From Pycnopodia helianthoides (taxonomy: Eukaryota; Echinodermata; Asteroidea; Forcipulatida; Asteriidae), in contig CM063261.1 in the NCBI GenBank assembly GCA_032158295.1, forward strand, positions 5,266,001 to 5,330,000: DNA of 64,000 bases. Reading direction: 5' to 3'. The position numbers and the translations under genes are program-made. The notes beneath the pieces were generated by a model. It saw only the letters and a list, made by a program, of their open reading frames with translations. It made no database searches and was not told the origin of the DNA. Within the stretch, counting starts at the first letter, position 1. Each line of letters opens with the position of its first letter. Below, in pieces: positions 11,701 to 26,700 of this stretch.

Positions 11701-14700
11701 AGTAGAAAAATGTTTTGAACTAAATTATAATGTGCAATAGTTTAATTTGTTGGCAAGATGTGAATGTTCAATTAAGATGTAACATCTTGCAACACCAACC
11801 CTTGAAAAACAACCATGGTTGAATGGTTTACCATGTATAAATAAGTTTCAATCAATAAATAAATAAAAACATAATTATGACCACCAAAGTTTGCACGCAC
11901 ATGTTGTACTTCTGCCTAATTTGTGAAAAATAATGTTCGATGTAAAAACAATAAACAAATAACTGTCATACCCCATATCAGTAATTTGTTTTTACAAAAA
12001 AAATCCAAGGTTCTTTTCATGTTGTTGCTATTTTTTTCATTTGTTTATATATATTTTTATTGTTATATAAATTTTGCAATGAAAGTTAGTTTTGAACACT
12101 TTAATCTAAAAACTTTCACCATTGCAACAACAAGGTTGTACCATACACAAAAAAATGCATTCAGTTACAATGATACTACAAGCAAACAAATAGGCTGGCC
12201 CCACTTTTGTAAGTGACAATGAGCAGTTATGCAACTCAATTTGTGCACGAGAAACCAGACAATGACGGCCACGGCATTCCTCACAAATATGGAAGCAGTA
12301 ATATCAGGAAGTTCCTGAGAAACCTCCAGTTGCAAGTGTAAATAAAAAACAGGTTTAATTTCCAGTAGGAAGTGACAAACAAGTGGAAGCAATTCCAGCA
12401 ACTGAGGCAATTATGGACTATCAATTACGGAGCTCCAATTTTGGATACACCAAAACAAGTGGCTATGGGTCAGCCAGACGGGCTAAATGAAGTCTGCAGA
12501 GATTATGAAAGAAAAATCCATTTACTATTATATATTAATGGAAGAGTTCGGAGGTTACTCAATTTTGTACATGAAGATCTGTATTGAGGAAATGACAATT
12601 TTAGGAAAGTCAAATTTTAATAACTATTTCATCAGAGAAAGTATTCACATTGTCGTTTGGGGTTGCTTTTTAAGGGAAAAAATGCCTGCACAATGAATCT
12701 AGATAAATAATGAACTGTTCAATTTAGGGGGATAAATTCACAAAGTGTAGTGTGTTTTTGTACATGTATTGATTAAGAAAAATGATTTTTATTTTATTTT
12801 ATGCTCAAAATAGGGGATGACTAAAAAAGAAGGGTAATGTTTTTGTTTACAATCAAAATGTTTTTGACAATATCATACAGAAATACTAGAGTTTCCTAGG
12901 TCTGCCCATCAAATTCCCAGGGGAGGGCTAATGTACTGCTTGCATTCGGATGATATGAAAGCCTCTTGCCTCTATCTGGTCCCCTAGCTCTTCAAAGATC
13001 TGAGCACACTCCCACTGTGTCTGTCTAAATTGTAAACAGGTTCGCAAGGTGTTCACACACGGAGACTAGCGGACACACAGATAGCAGTCAATACTATGTC
13101 AATAGGCGAGCCAACCTTCAGCTTTAAAAACAGGCTTGTTGACAACAAGGATATTTGATATTATAGCCAGGGTAGACACAAAGCTGTTTTGGCCGGGTCG
13201 GCTGGCTATGGAAACATTTGAAACTTTTGTCTTTTTTGCAACAGTCTTTGCTATTTTTCCTCACATTTTCGCATTAACACCACATTCCTATTGTATTGCT
13301 GGGTGCCGGTTGTCCACATTCATGACATTATGTTGTAATCTGTGTTTCATTTTCGTTTTCTGATAATGAATTAATAAATGTTCTTGAACGGTTTTAATAC
13401 CTCACACAAAATATCTTATGAATCATAAACCATGATTGTCAACCATTCACATAAAAACCAGAATTAGATACAAATATCAAAGAATATCATGTACATGTAA
13501 ACCTTATTAAAGTAAAAGGGAAAACTAATTTCAGTCAAAGCATTGACAGTATATTATTTCCCAATTGGCCGAACAGCATTTATTATATCCCTTTGGAGGA
13601 TTGCAGATACAGCAAAGACTTTTCCTGAGTGCATCTGTCATCAAATACATGTATGGATGCAACGTCTGCCTCCTACATGTATGACTGTTTAGTGGTAGTG
13701 GTGCAGAAAGCCAAGCAAGGGGGAAGGAACGTAGCTGCATATATTTGAGCGCTTCCCCTGCTGGTTCGTCGTGATCTCAACGTCTGGGTGACAGTGATTT
13801 TTTTATTGCATTGGTGAGGATTGTAAACATGTCAGAGTGGAAAAGGAGGGGGGATGGAGAAGACTCTTGCCGGTCTGCAGATGGTAAAAACAAGTTGGAC
13901 TGTCTATCCTGGCTTGTCATGGGGGTTTGATAATGACAAATGCATTTTTAAAGCTCCACGTATTCAGAGTCTGTCAGATTCAAATCCCTTCAAAGACCTG
14001 AGTAATGTCACAACAACTTTGACATCTTACATGTATGTATGCTCTTAAAGAGCTTAATAAATTCTGAGGAGTTGCTTTGATAGAGTTGCAAGTTTACTTT
14101 GTATTATATGCACACAATAGGGCCTATGCTCTGTTTTTCACAATCTATGTATATTTGATTCTTTTGTCTACTTCAAATTGTCCAGTAGAATTTTCAAGGT
14201 GTTACTCTTTCAATTTGCTCTATGTATTGAAAATAGTTTTAAGGATACTCAATTAGTATTGGTATTGTTGAGCATGTTCAAATTTTGAACATATTACTCA
14301 TAGTATTTTTTGTTTTGCACTACAACAACATATGCCTGCACCATTGTACTGCTCTGTCCCTTCAGCACAAAGGAAACCCCTGGCGTTGTACCCTGAAAAG
14401 CATAAACCAAAACACTGAATACCACATCGTTCATGTTCAGATCGCGTAGGGAGGCTCATTCCCGCTGTGTGTTTTTCCCAGTTACAAAAGGACTGGCCTT
14501 GTAGATATATCTATTAGGCAAAGCGGAAACGACAAGGCTTTAGTGTCAACAGAGCCCGCCGCGAAGGTGACCAAGCGAAATAATTCTGTATATTGAAGAT
14601 TAAACAATATTGGGCAGCAGTTGGGGCTTGTTTTTGAGTTGCCTCGTCAGAAGACTTTTAATTAAGGTATCTTGGGCTACAGGAGAGAAATTTAACAAGG

Positions 14701-17700
14701 GACAGGAGTGGGTGGACTCCTTCCTCCAGGAGGAAATACCCAAGGCTTATTGGAACGCAAACGGGAAATAAGGAAGAAAAACATTGAGTACATCATTGGC
14801 TTTCTGTATCCTCCAGCATATCTTGATATTTGCTGTCTGTGGAAGTAAGCTTTCTGCAATTTTTGAGTCGTTAAAAGCCTTGGGTATATTTAGTGTTGGA
14901 TCTTTTGTGAGGGTTCAGGATGGATATTGTTTTGAAGTTGATGCAAAAGTTGAAGGTGATGCAAAATAGGCTGGATTCAAAGAATAAAAACACTTGAATT
15001 GTTGTTTTCTAGGCACACTTGAATAAGTGGCAGTCACATAAAACACTCAGTCCTAGATTGCTGTTTGGATCACTAGAACAAAACAGCAGACTTTTTTCCT
15101 GATTTTTATTTTTTATGGTCCCACTTGAGGGTGTTACACTTAAAAATCAACAACTAGACACTCTGCACACAGAGAGCTAAAAAAAACTATCCAGTGTTGA
15201 CACGTGGGAAGCTGATAGGTTAGCAAACAACGTTCAGCTCACAATACTTATTGACAAGTTTTTTTTGCCCTGCATTTGAAGAGTTTGGGAAGTAGAGCAT
15301 CATAAACAGATAATTCTTTCCTGAAAATTTGTTGGTAGCACTGGAAGTTAATTAATGAGAGTATGCATGTTTGTGATACATTTTTGTACATTGTGTCATG
15401 ATACTAGTGTTTCTGAGTACTTGAGCTGTTTTCTGTTGACCCTACACTGTTGTAAACAGATGTGATAGAAGTAAAAGCACAAGGGTAACATTTTCAAAAA
15501 ACTGTAAGCCTTTTTGAAAAGAGGGGTATCTGAGGGTCTTTTGGGTACTTTTGACATTTGCTTCATCTATCATTTGTACCCAAAACATTTTTAGTGAGCA
15601 AATTCGACATACTGTTTTATTTAATACGGCAAAATTAACCACCCTTTTCAATATTAGCACATTGATTTTTCTCTCTAGCTTAAAAAAATACACATTTTAT
15701 TAAAGCATTGTTTCAGCTCATGTACAGAAAGAAAGAATACCCAACCCCATATTAAATGTTGCCACATGTGTGCATCAATAAACAACTTTGAAAAGCAAAC
15801 AAAATGTATTATTTTTCAGACAAAGAATTGTTTCCGCATTACGAGCAAACAGTAAAATTTCTGCAAGTCAATTGTACTTAGTTTCAGTACAGACACGCGG
15901 GAAGGATGCAGACTTGGCATTTTACCAACAGATTGGGGAAAAAACGTAAACAACTATCCAGCCAATTCTCATGCTTGGCCAGTTGGAAAAATTGAGGTCA
16001 TTACTATTGTCAACTTTGAAGAATGTTGTTTTCAAAATATGAAAATTTTCACCATCTGTGGCTTTTTAATTTTATGCATCCGGTAAACATTGATTTCAAG
16101 CTTTTTTGTCAAGGTCAGAACCTAGCAACAGAATATAGTGACATAGATTTTTATAAAACACATGTCATGTATCATACTTCCACATTAGAGCTGTACCTCT
16201 GGCTGTTCAATCAGTAATGTGCTTAATTTAATGTTGCAAATAAAAGCAATTAATTCAAAAATTTATCAGGTACACAAATTGAAGGTTGCAAACTATTAGT
16301 TGTTTACTTCTCTGCAACCTGAAATTATTTTTTATTTCTTTACAACCCAATGAGCATCTTTAGACAGACAGACAGAATGAGAAGAGAGAAAAAATATTTG
16401 GAAGGTTTCAACTAGCACCTAAAAATAACTCCCTCTGCAATCTAAAGCTTCCTTCTCCGACTTGTTGTTGCCAAAAAAAAAAAAAAATCTAGTACCACTC
16501 CGGTTTGCCCTGGGTTTATCAACAATAGACATGTTTGTGCTAAAGTCCAAGCCTCTCAGAGCCATTGTGTTGGGGAGAAAACAGCGCCCAGTGATAAAAA
16601 TAAAGCTCCATTCATGGGAATTGAAGCCAGTACTCATATGAGCTCTCTTTACAGTCGTGCAAACGAAACTGTCCAATTGGAGCAGGCAAACCCTATGGTG
16701 AATGGAATCACCCTCTTACTGTGTTTCCTTGCACTTTGCGTTGCCAGCCTGAACTCCGATAAACATGTGTAACACACACGAATTGCGGGACCCTGACTGG
16801 GCTATGCAAATGTTTTTCCCAACAGCCACTCATACGCATGGAATTTTTTTTCCCCTCTTTTTTCTCGCTCTCTCTTCACTCTCTGTGGTTGCACGCCACA
16901 ACCCAGCTCGAGCCTCGGGACAGTGTGGCGTGATGGCCTGATGGGTGGAGACTATGGGGGAGAATGTAGGACAACAACCATTTTTAATAACGCTGGATTT
17001 AGCACGACTGGGTCTGGAGTGGCTGCATATTTATAATGCTGAGTTTGTCGCTAATTTTTGAGAAAAAGTGGGGTAGGGCAGGAAGAATTGAATATCAATA
17101 TAAATGATTCTGGCTCTGGTTTTAAAGTCTCCTTTGTCTTTGAGGGAAATAAGAAAATAATGGAGAGTGCATATCATGTATACTGTACATACCCACCTCA
17201 TTCACCTAAATCTGAAACACAACCCAGTACTCCTACCCTCAGACACCTCACTGTTATTTTTTATTGATTTGTCCACCCTTTTTAAACCCTAGTTCAACCG
17301 TCATCTTCAGCAAAAACAATAACAAGTCTTGTTTACGATTATAGCTGGACTTTTTTTATTTGGTGTACTCGTTTCACAATGACTTGAGCAAATATTGGCT
17401 CACAGAACACGATATTTATAGTTCAAAGGCTATATATGCTGAGCAGTCCAGTCTTGCCTAGTCCGTTCACCTTTGTCCAAGATATCTGTTTGAGGTGTTT
17501 AATAGTACCATGTATGTTGCTTCATGTGAATAGCAAATTAGTTCAGCCCTAAATCTTTTCCTGTTAAATATGTTGTTTGAGGTAAAGCTGTGTTCATACT
17601 GGATTCAAAGGTATTGTCGTAGATTGGCCAGTACTCCAAAAATTAATGACCATAAAAAGTTACTTGGTCACAAGCACTGCAGCTGAATTATGTACCATTT

Positions 17701-20700
17701 TGAGAAAGGATTGCCTTCGACGTAATAATTACGGTTTGGATAATTGTTCACCCAAAAACAATTTAATCTGAGAAACAATTTATGCATGAACCGTTTCTCA
17801 GATTTAGGAGGGTCGGTGTTCGTTTGGCTGCGAATGCTACGGCCAGAGATGTGGTTGGTACCCACTGTCACTTCGCTAAACATGGATTGATTTGATGTTC
17901 CTGTGAAAATACTGTGACAGTTTTTTTGCTGTGTTCTCAGCAAGTACATTGTAGACACTGTATTTAGCTGAAGTGAAACTCGCATATGACTTTTATTGTA
18001 TCTTTCAAAACAATTTTGCATATATAAACCAGCTTGTTGACAAAAACCAATCTATGACCCGTACCTTTAAGTGTGTGCTAGAGAAGCTACTCCCAAATGT
18101 CATCCTGACATTTGAAAAGTTCCTGTGTTTGATGACCATGGTTTGACTTATCACATTATTTTGAAAAGAAAATGTAGTATGAGGCCATCTTGTTTTCCTC
18201 AGTAAATAATAACCAAACCAAGGCTTGCAGGACAAATTATAGTCTGGTCTCTCTCACTCTTTTAGTAGAGGCCATTTTTGGTAAGTTTAGGGGCTTTAAT
18301 AGATCAGGTTTACGGTGGCACCTGACTAAAATGAATGTCTATTCATCTGCAGCGTGTAACTTTTATTTCTGCTAACAGTTAACATTTCTGCAATGAATCT
18401 GGGAGGAATTAATTAGGTTTTTATGCTAAGAGGAAAGCAGTTCTTTAGAATGTTTCAAAATAAAAGGGATTTAAAAAAAACCACAAATTTAAAAAAGATC
18501 TTTCACTAATACAATTGTTTTTTCCTTTCTTCAACTGTTTTATCAGGCCTGGAAATACACGGAGGCCACAGAGGCCATGGTCTATGTTGCCCTAGTCTTG
18601 GCCTTGTTGTCCCTCTAAAACTTTCCCATAGACTTTAAGATTTTCCAATGAAAGTGCCCTTTGCAAAATGAAAATGGCCTTGCCCTCTCTAAGACAAAAT
18701 TCACAAAGCACCAGTGAGCAATTGTATTTTTTTCCCCTTTCAGTACCTCATTAGAAAAAAATGTTGTTCATTTGAAATTGTTCCTCTTCAACTGATGAAG
18801 AAGTATTTCTTTTAACAAAGCCATCTAATGAGCGAGCTTCACCTGTCATTACGGCAAAAAAAAAGGTTTCACAACTCTTGCACTAATTTGTTTCTTAATT
18901 TTCAAAAATGTCAATCCATGTAGTTGTATTATTCAGTGCTTAATTAAGAAATATTTGATTACTTAGAATAGGGTGTGATGATTTTTTCAAATCTGTTTAA
19001 AAAAAAACAATATTTCAAGAAAATAACATGAGTAAGTGGTTTCATAATTAGGGCGTAGCAAAAACGTAAGCTATCAATTTATTGTAAAATTTTCAACTGA
19101 AGTTGACATTTATTATACACTATCCAGTGAAATATTCCGTTGTGGAATTCAGTCAATCAAAAACAAATTGTGTAGAATAATTTGATGTCATTTTTTATGC
19201 AAGACCAGGCAAAAGGCTTGAATTTGTAACATTTACAATGTAGACAAAGTTGAAATAAACGTTAAACAACCATGAATGGGTGCTTAATATGGGATTCAAC
19301 ATTTCAGACTTTTATCTGAATTCAGCCTGGTGAAAAACAGTAGCTGTTATTTTCAGATATAAAGAAACCCAACATTTGAATCCACTTCTAGTGCTTGGGA
19401 TACAGTATCCAAAGCTCCTTGAAATCTCTAACCCCAGGGGTTACCAAAAAGTAAAAATTACATCATTTCAACATACACATACACACCTGTACGTCCAATT
19501 GTTTAGAGCTTTGTTTCAGACCCTTTTTTCAGCAATAACTGTCACCTCTTATTAATGTACATTAATTATATTGTCAATCAAACGTGTTCAACTTTTGCGT
19601 ATTTTTTCTTCAAACTCATGGCGTACATGTACATGTATGAGGTAAGGAAAAAATTACTCTTCCTTGACCAAGTGTTAGGAATACAAGTACCATCCCTTTA
19701 GTGTTTTTATGCAAGCAATTCTCTATAATAAAAAATCAACCTCCAAACGTGTTCAACCTCCATCTTCGCACAAACAATTTTTTCCCCGAATTAAGTTTGT
19801 TATTGTCGAGTTTGTAATTACATGTACATGTACGTGTCAGGCTCAACTTGCCGACTCCTTGTAATGATGTAATGAGTGTGAGATTTACTTAACCCTAAGT
19901 AATTAGCTGTGTTATGTAAGTGTTCTCTATTGACATGTCGAGCAGGGTAAAGGTACGTGTCAATGAACTAATTATACAATGTCCAGTCTGGGCTAATGGT
20001 CATTTTTGTAATGAGCTGTAACTGTATAATTTTAAACATACTAAACAAAACTTTAAAATATCACTTCTGCCTTTTTATTATTAAAAAAATATATAATTTG
20101 GGTTGAAACAAAGAAAAATTAAACCAACAATTTTCGGATTAACGTACCAACTCTACCAACAGAGCTACATGTATCAAGCCCTATGTTGGCGGTCTCCTTA
20201 TTAAAAATGTACCCATTCAGTTCCCCTGGTTGTTAATTACCTGATGATATTTTTCTCTCTCTCTATTAAACAAATATAGTCAGATGATTTTGTTTCAAAA
20301 TTAAAAACATACACAAACTGTCTCATCTGCCACAAATTCACAATAAACAAATTGCATACAATACAACATGCTTTTAATATCTTCCACTTGGCAGATTTTT
20401 ATTTTATAAAAACAAGATTGAAAGCTTATTACAATTTACATGTATATGAATAATCTATAAAAATAGTTTTTTTAAATTGAAGTGGTTTTTTTTTTGGGGG
20501 GGGGGGAAATCAGCCAAATAATTTGACCTAGCATTTTTAACATTTACAATTGTATGCTCACTATTTCATTTTTTGGTTGTTTTGGTCCAAAAGGTGAAAC
20601 TGTTTTTCTACATGTATTTCACACACTGCATGTAATTGTGGACAATGTACCATATATTGTTCTATCAACAACACTTAAAAGCATTCGTGTTCCACTTGAT

Positions 20701-23700
20701 AAAAGGGTTCTAGGTCAGAGTATCTTAATGTTATGTACATTTATTGATTATTGAAATTCTAGACTGGGACAGGTTCGAAGACTGGTCATCAATGTCACTA
20801 AGTGTTATTTGTTTGTGTTGCTGTTGTAGGGTAGTTTCAGATTGAAAAGCTCAGAGCTGTTTAGATGTGCACTGGTGTGAATCTTCAAATTGTCAGGAAA
20901 TTTCTTTGGCTTTTTTTTATTCATTACCTTATTATTTTTTAATCTGTTGCTGTGGACAAAGTCAGGTTGTTTTTAGATGAAGCATTTTAATCGTCTGTAT
21001 TTTGTACTTTAAGTGTTATTCATTCTTATTGGTATGGGCATTTTCATTGATTTGTCAATTTATCAAATCCACAGTTTAACAATGACGGAAAGGTAAGGTT
21101 GTTTTTAAAGAGGACATAGCCCAGTTTTAATTTGTGTTATTACATTGTTTACCTCATTTTGTTCAATAGTTCTGGGAATTTGAAGGTGCAATGCATCAGA
21201 TGATGACGTCCAATGATTCACAGAAGAGATTTCCTTATGGGCTGCATATAATCTAAAAGTTGCACGTATATTACATTTACATGTACATCTAGATTTGCAT
21301 TTCAAAACATGGGCCACATAACTACTCAGCTACTTAAGAAACAAGCTTGACTTGAATTATACAAAAATATTAATGATCAAGTGAAAGCATCGAGTATTAT
21401 TCTACAATTATCAAAGACCTGGATGTTAAATTGTCAGACTGCTGCATCCCCCACCAACAAAATTTGTGACAAACATGTTGTTTATATTCAGCCAGCGTCT
21501 CGCTCGAAATCCGATTAGGGCCTTCAAGCCTTGAACTTCTGTGTGTGCGAGTCGCGTAGCGTTGAAAATATTATTTCCATGGACACGTTCGCTCTGTGCT
21601 GACACGGAATCGAACACCACGCCGGGGCGGCTTTCGGTTACTGAACCCAGTCAACACATTCAAACCCACTCATGCGAGCCACTTTACCTTCAGAATTCTG
21701 GCAAACATGTTTATTCCCGCACGGTATTCCCGTATTATTCTTAACACCAGTGCACTCTTAAATAAGGATGGCATGCTATTGTGAGGCGGCTTGTGTATGG
21801 GGAAAAAAAGGGGAAGAGAATCTCGACCACCTTTGAGGTGTATATAGAAACAAGGTCTGGGAAGGAAATAATAGACTTAGTGTTAAGGGGGTCGGCTATT
21901 TTGTACCACTTTCATGTGCGCATGACTGGGCATTGCTTTGGAAAGGGTGGCTCTGATTCATACTTCTAGTATGCATGCACAAAAGGGAATCTTACACCAA
22001 GCCAGAGGTTGAACAATTTACCTGCAGTTTTGAGGGGAAAAAATTTCAGTCAAATTACAGTACACGTTGGCCCAGTCCTCATATACATGTAGTTGAGAAT
22101 TCCTCGGCATTATGGTTGGATCATTCTAATTGAATACAGTTTGGTGATAATAATTTGCAAGTATAACGCTGCAAGTGAGGCTAACACTACACAGTAAAAA
22201 ACATCAATGGCGGTCAAGTTAAAATGCCGATATTGTTGTCTCTTGCTTCACCTGAATGCATCATTGCCTCACCCTGTTGGCCATCATGTTTTTGCCTGTC
22301 GGTAGCCTTCAAGCTAATAGAGGGAGGTGCCCCGGGTTTTTAGGAAAACTGATGGCGAGCCGGGTTTTTTTTTTCTGTCTGTTGACATGCATGAGGAGTT
22401 TTGCAATTTAGATGAAAGTCAGTTTTAGAGAATACAGGCAGGTTGTAATAGCTTCAGTTACATGTCAACCTATTCTGGGGTCTTTTAGAGCCATTAAAGA
22501 GAAAGAAAAAAAAAACACACATCAATTTGGAGGAAGTGGAAAATGAATAGCCTCATTGTTTATTTACTAGGATTGTAATCTAATCATACAATATAACCAC
22601 CTTTAAACTGTCATTTCTATTTTACAAATTTAACAAACTCAGTAGTTTTGTGACACATTACAACCTTAATGTTTTGCTTCTTTTCATTTGCCAACAAATT
22701 TACCCTGCATGTTTGCAACTCTGCACAGGGTTTGTATTACATTTTTTTATTACAAAAAAAATGCAGCCCTACATGGAGTTAATCAATTACAGCCAGTGCT
22801 AATATTTTCAGGCAGTGTATGAAAATCCAATATTCTGCAAGCGCAACATTACAACTCACATGTCGTCGTCTGAATGTTTTTGTCATTGTGCACCTTGCGT
22901 TATTTATTTCCCTCTCCTCTCTTTGGCAATTATCTCTCAATGAACCGCAATAAACCAAGCAGTTTTTGATGTTTACTCCCCGACTGCATGTGTCTGCGCC
23001 GTTTGGCATGAGCCCAGCCCATATGGTATGATATCACCTTGTTTACCCAGACTTCATAAAGGCTGTTTGTTTGATGTCCCAGTATCGCTATAATATCGTC
23101 AATCACGTTGCTGTAGATAATTCTTCCTCCGCGCACACTGAACTTACATGTTCACCTACAATTCACACGGGGTCCCTTGTAATCAAACTTCAGACTTGCT
23201 GCGGAATTAAAATTGTTTCGTAAGGGGATGAGTAAATTTTTCACTTTACCTCAGTCCCATCAATCAACGGTTCTCTGTCACTTATATAACAAACATGGAT
23301 CGGCCAATCCAGTTAAAGTTCTCAGCGGGGCGATTAGAGTGACAGTGAGTCCCAGGGTTTGTAATGGTCAGGCATCCTCGTATTCTTTCCAGGTACCGGT
23401 GAAAGTGCCTGTGAAAATACTCTCTGATGCATTCGAAAAAAGTATTTTGTCAATTCGACTTTGTAAACTGTGGTGAAAATTGGGAGTAAACCTTCATAGA
23501 CACGCTGTAGGTCTTCTGTGAATGCGCAATGTTGTTGGTTTTATTTTATAGGGTTGCTGCTGAAGCAATGAAAGCTGAGTGTCAGCTTGGAAAGTTCACT
23601 TGAAAAACATATGAAAAGAAACAGTCAGATTCCGCTAATGATTTTTCAATTTCTTTCTTGGAGTTTAAGGTATCTTGACGTGAAAAAGGGACGTGGAACC

Positions 23701-26700
23701 AGCTTTGTGATGTATTTATCCTAGTTTTGAAAGGTTGTTATTTTGTTTCTAAAACAAAAGCAATCTTCATTTTCATAACTTTAGTTTAGCTTCTTAAAGA
23801 CAATTATAAATGGAGGCCCACTGGGATTCGGTGGACTTAAGAAGCCTTTGATGATGCACACTGTACCAGGAAAGATATTATTCAAGCGTGTTATAACGTT
23901 ATAAAGTAACCCTTTTCTGACAGAATAAAAAAGGAAGTCGCAAATCACATTAACTCTTGCTTCTTGGGACATTTACTTAGGTTGCATTATAAGTGCATCC
24001 TATCAGCGTCTTGTAATCTCTGTCATCAGATGTTTGTTTTGACAATAGAATAATCCTTTGATTAGTTCTGGAGATCGTTCCCTAAGGGATTGTTTAAAAG
24101 GTATACACAGTAGAATCTCCCCATGGCCCAATCTTCTTAGCCATGGGAGCTTTATGTGCGACTTTGCTTCAGCTCAAATTCAACCCAAGTTCTGTCAATG
24201 TGGGTAAGGTGTGAAGCATCATGTTCCATACATGTATCACTGGCACAAGGGCCCAGACAGTGTGGCCACCTCTTTACCAGTTACACATTATCTTGTAGAG
24301 CATGCAGGGGGATATTGGATACAGTCTTCTTCTTCTTTTTCGTACCATATTATGTCAGGAATGACATAATATCTTTAGCATAGTTGTGCAAAAAGGCTGC
24401 ATTATTCTCAGCAAGATATGTAGTACAATTTGGAATCGGGTCTGCTTTTATAGTAGTTTTTAACCTTTTTTCCCTTTTTTTCACCCAGTGGCATGACTAG
24501 ATTGGGGCGAGGGGGTTATGGGGCTGATAGGAGGAGGGGGAAGAACCCCTTCCGCTCAAAACCATTTCCCCCCACCCGGGTGCACCCCCACCCACCAATG
24601 AGATCATAAAAAATTGACAAACAAGTGGTTTGATACATTAAATATAGCCCTCCCCCTCCCCATTATGTCTGTGCCCCTGCTTGCCCCACCCTAAAAAAGT
24701 CTTGTTATGCCATTGCTTTCACCTCATTGGACCCCGATTTAAAGCCTGTATCAGACAGTTAAGAGCCATCCATGTGGATTGTTTTTTCAGTTCCTCCTTA
24801 ATTGCTTGTGAGGTTTTGTCCATTAAGCATTTCCTCGTCGTCGTCTCTTCATCCTGTTATTGGTGCTGTTGGATGTGCAATTAAAATTTAGTTTTAGTTT
24901 TTTGTTCAATTTGAACAGTTCTTACAATCCATGAATGTAGGTGACCTGTGTTCCACTAGTGATTTGCAATTGCATTGCAAGTAGTCCCTGTTACAATGGC
25001 GGTGTCTTGAGAAGTGTTGTTTCATTAGCAGAAAAAAACAAGACAATAAAAACCACTCTACTGCACATCACCTGCAGTTATGTACACGAGCCAAATCTAT
25101 GCGATTGCCGTGATCCATTATGAAAAATTCAATCTCATTAGATGCCGTGCTCATACGAACTGTGATATGTTATACGGTCTGACTCTGTGATGTGTTGTTA
25201 TATTGAGGCCGGCTGCTGCACAGTAGTGAGGGCTTAGGGTGTACATGGTGCATGCTGACTGGAGTTTGATGGTAAATCAATCACAATATCAAGTTTTTCT
25301 TCCCAGGGAACAGGATTGCCTGAAACATGAGAATTTGTTATCAGTCATTTTTCAAGATTTTACATGTAGATCAATTTGCGGAAAGAGGGAGGGGGGGGGG
25401 TTGGAGAGCTTGTCTCAATTGCAAAACAATCTGTAATTTTGTTTTTTCAAAATTTGTGCAAGTAGATGCGTGAGTTTGTTGGTTTGATTATATGGTTTAT
25501 GGTTTATTTGAAAAACATTAAAAGATTTGCAGTCCAACGACCAAAGTGCATTTTGAATTTACAATTTTAAAAACACATGCAGTTCTGACATACTGTTCTT
25601 CCATCGACATCCATTAACTCATTCTGAAAAAAAGTACTGACAAAAAATTAGATGTGTGAGAGTAGACATTCCGTGTGAATAAAATAACCATCAGGTGTGA
25701 GTAAATATCCCACTGCCAAGAACAGAACAACAGACGGATGTTTTGGCTTGGAAACGGGCTACATGTACCATGCTATTCTTAAAGGAACATTACAGAATTG
25801 GTTTTTGCTAACAAAACAGTTGCTGGCAGTGTAAGCACTTTATGTAATCCACCATATACATGTACATAAACTGACAAACCTGTAGAAGTTTGAGATCGAT
25901 CGGCCATCTGGGTCACGAGAAAATAGTGAAAAACCGATTACACATTTGCATGAAATCATATAGATTCAACTAATGAATAAAACGCTCACTGAGCGATAAA
26001 CTCCAATCGGAAAATTACTTTATTCATTTCTCATCAAATATGGCATTTCAGACAGAAATATTTCAAGGGATGTTTTCTACTATCATCATCATTAGACCGT
26101 GTGAGTTTTATGTAAATCTGTGATCAAAAGTATATTTTACAAGTTTTTTTCTTACCAATTCTGTAATGTTCCTTTAAAGGAGTTATTTTTTAATGAATGC
26201 AGCCATATCTGGGTAGTGCCTTTAACAGGGATGAGAAATGTCAGACTTTTTATCTGAATTCAGGTATTTCATGTCTGTTTGGAGATAGAAAACAAGCTGA
26301 ACATTTTCTTTAGATATAAGGAAATCATGCTTTTTGATCTACTGTCGGATACTTGAGGATACTGTTTCCAAAGGCTACTAAAAATCTTCAATTCTGGGGG
26401 TGACCAAAAGTTTGGAAATGCCATCATTTCATTTCAGAACTTTTGCTTTCAGTGATGTCTCTCACTCCTGATAGAAGCAAAATGAATCTGGTATGACTAG
26501 TCTGGTCCCTTCTAGACATGGGCTTGATTTTACCAAACACCAAGACTCATCTTTTCAAGATGTGTTGTCAATATTTCACGAAAGCATAAATGCTAGGCCT
26601 ATATGTGTGCAGTGGCACAACGTTTTTCAAGAATGCACCTTCCTTCCCCTCCCCATTTTTAAAACATTGGTTTGTAAAAAATAACCAAGTAAGCCTGTCA

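Larger units (their letters stand above)
18706..25778. other. DOK7 intron 2, third part, no gene seen
   Basis: Intronic DNA with many acatgtacatgt stretches, a G-run near 20500 and a repeat copy at 19270-19450. Less AT-rich patches with CG dinucleotides lie at 21480-21730 and 22840-23480. No supported exon. Confidence 0.55.
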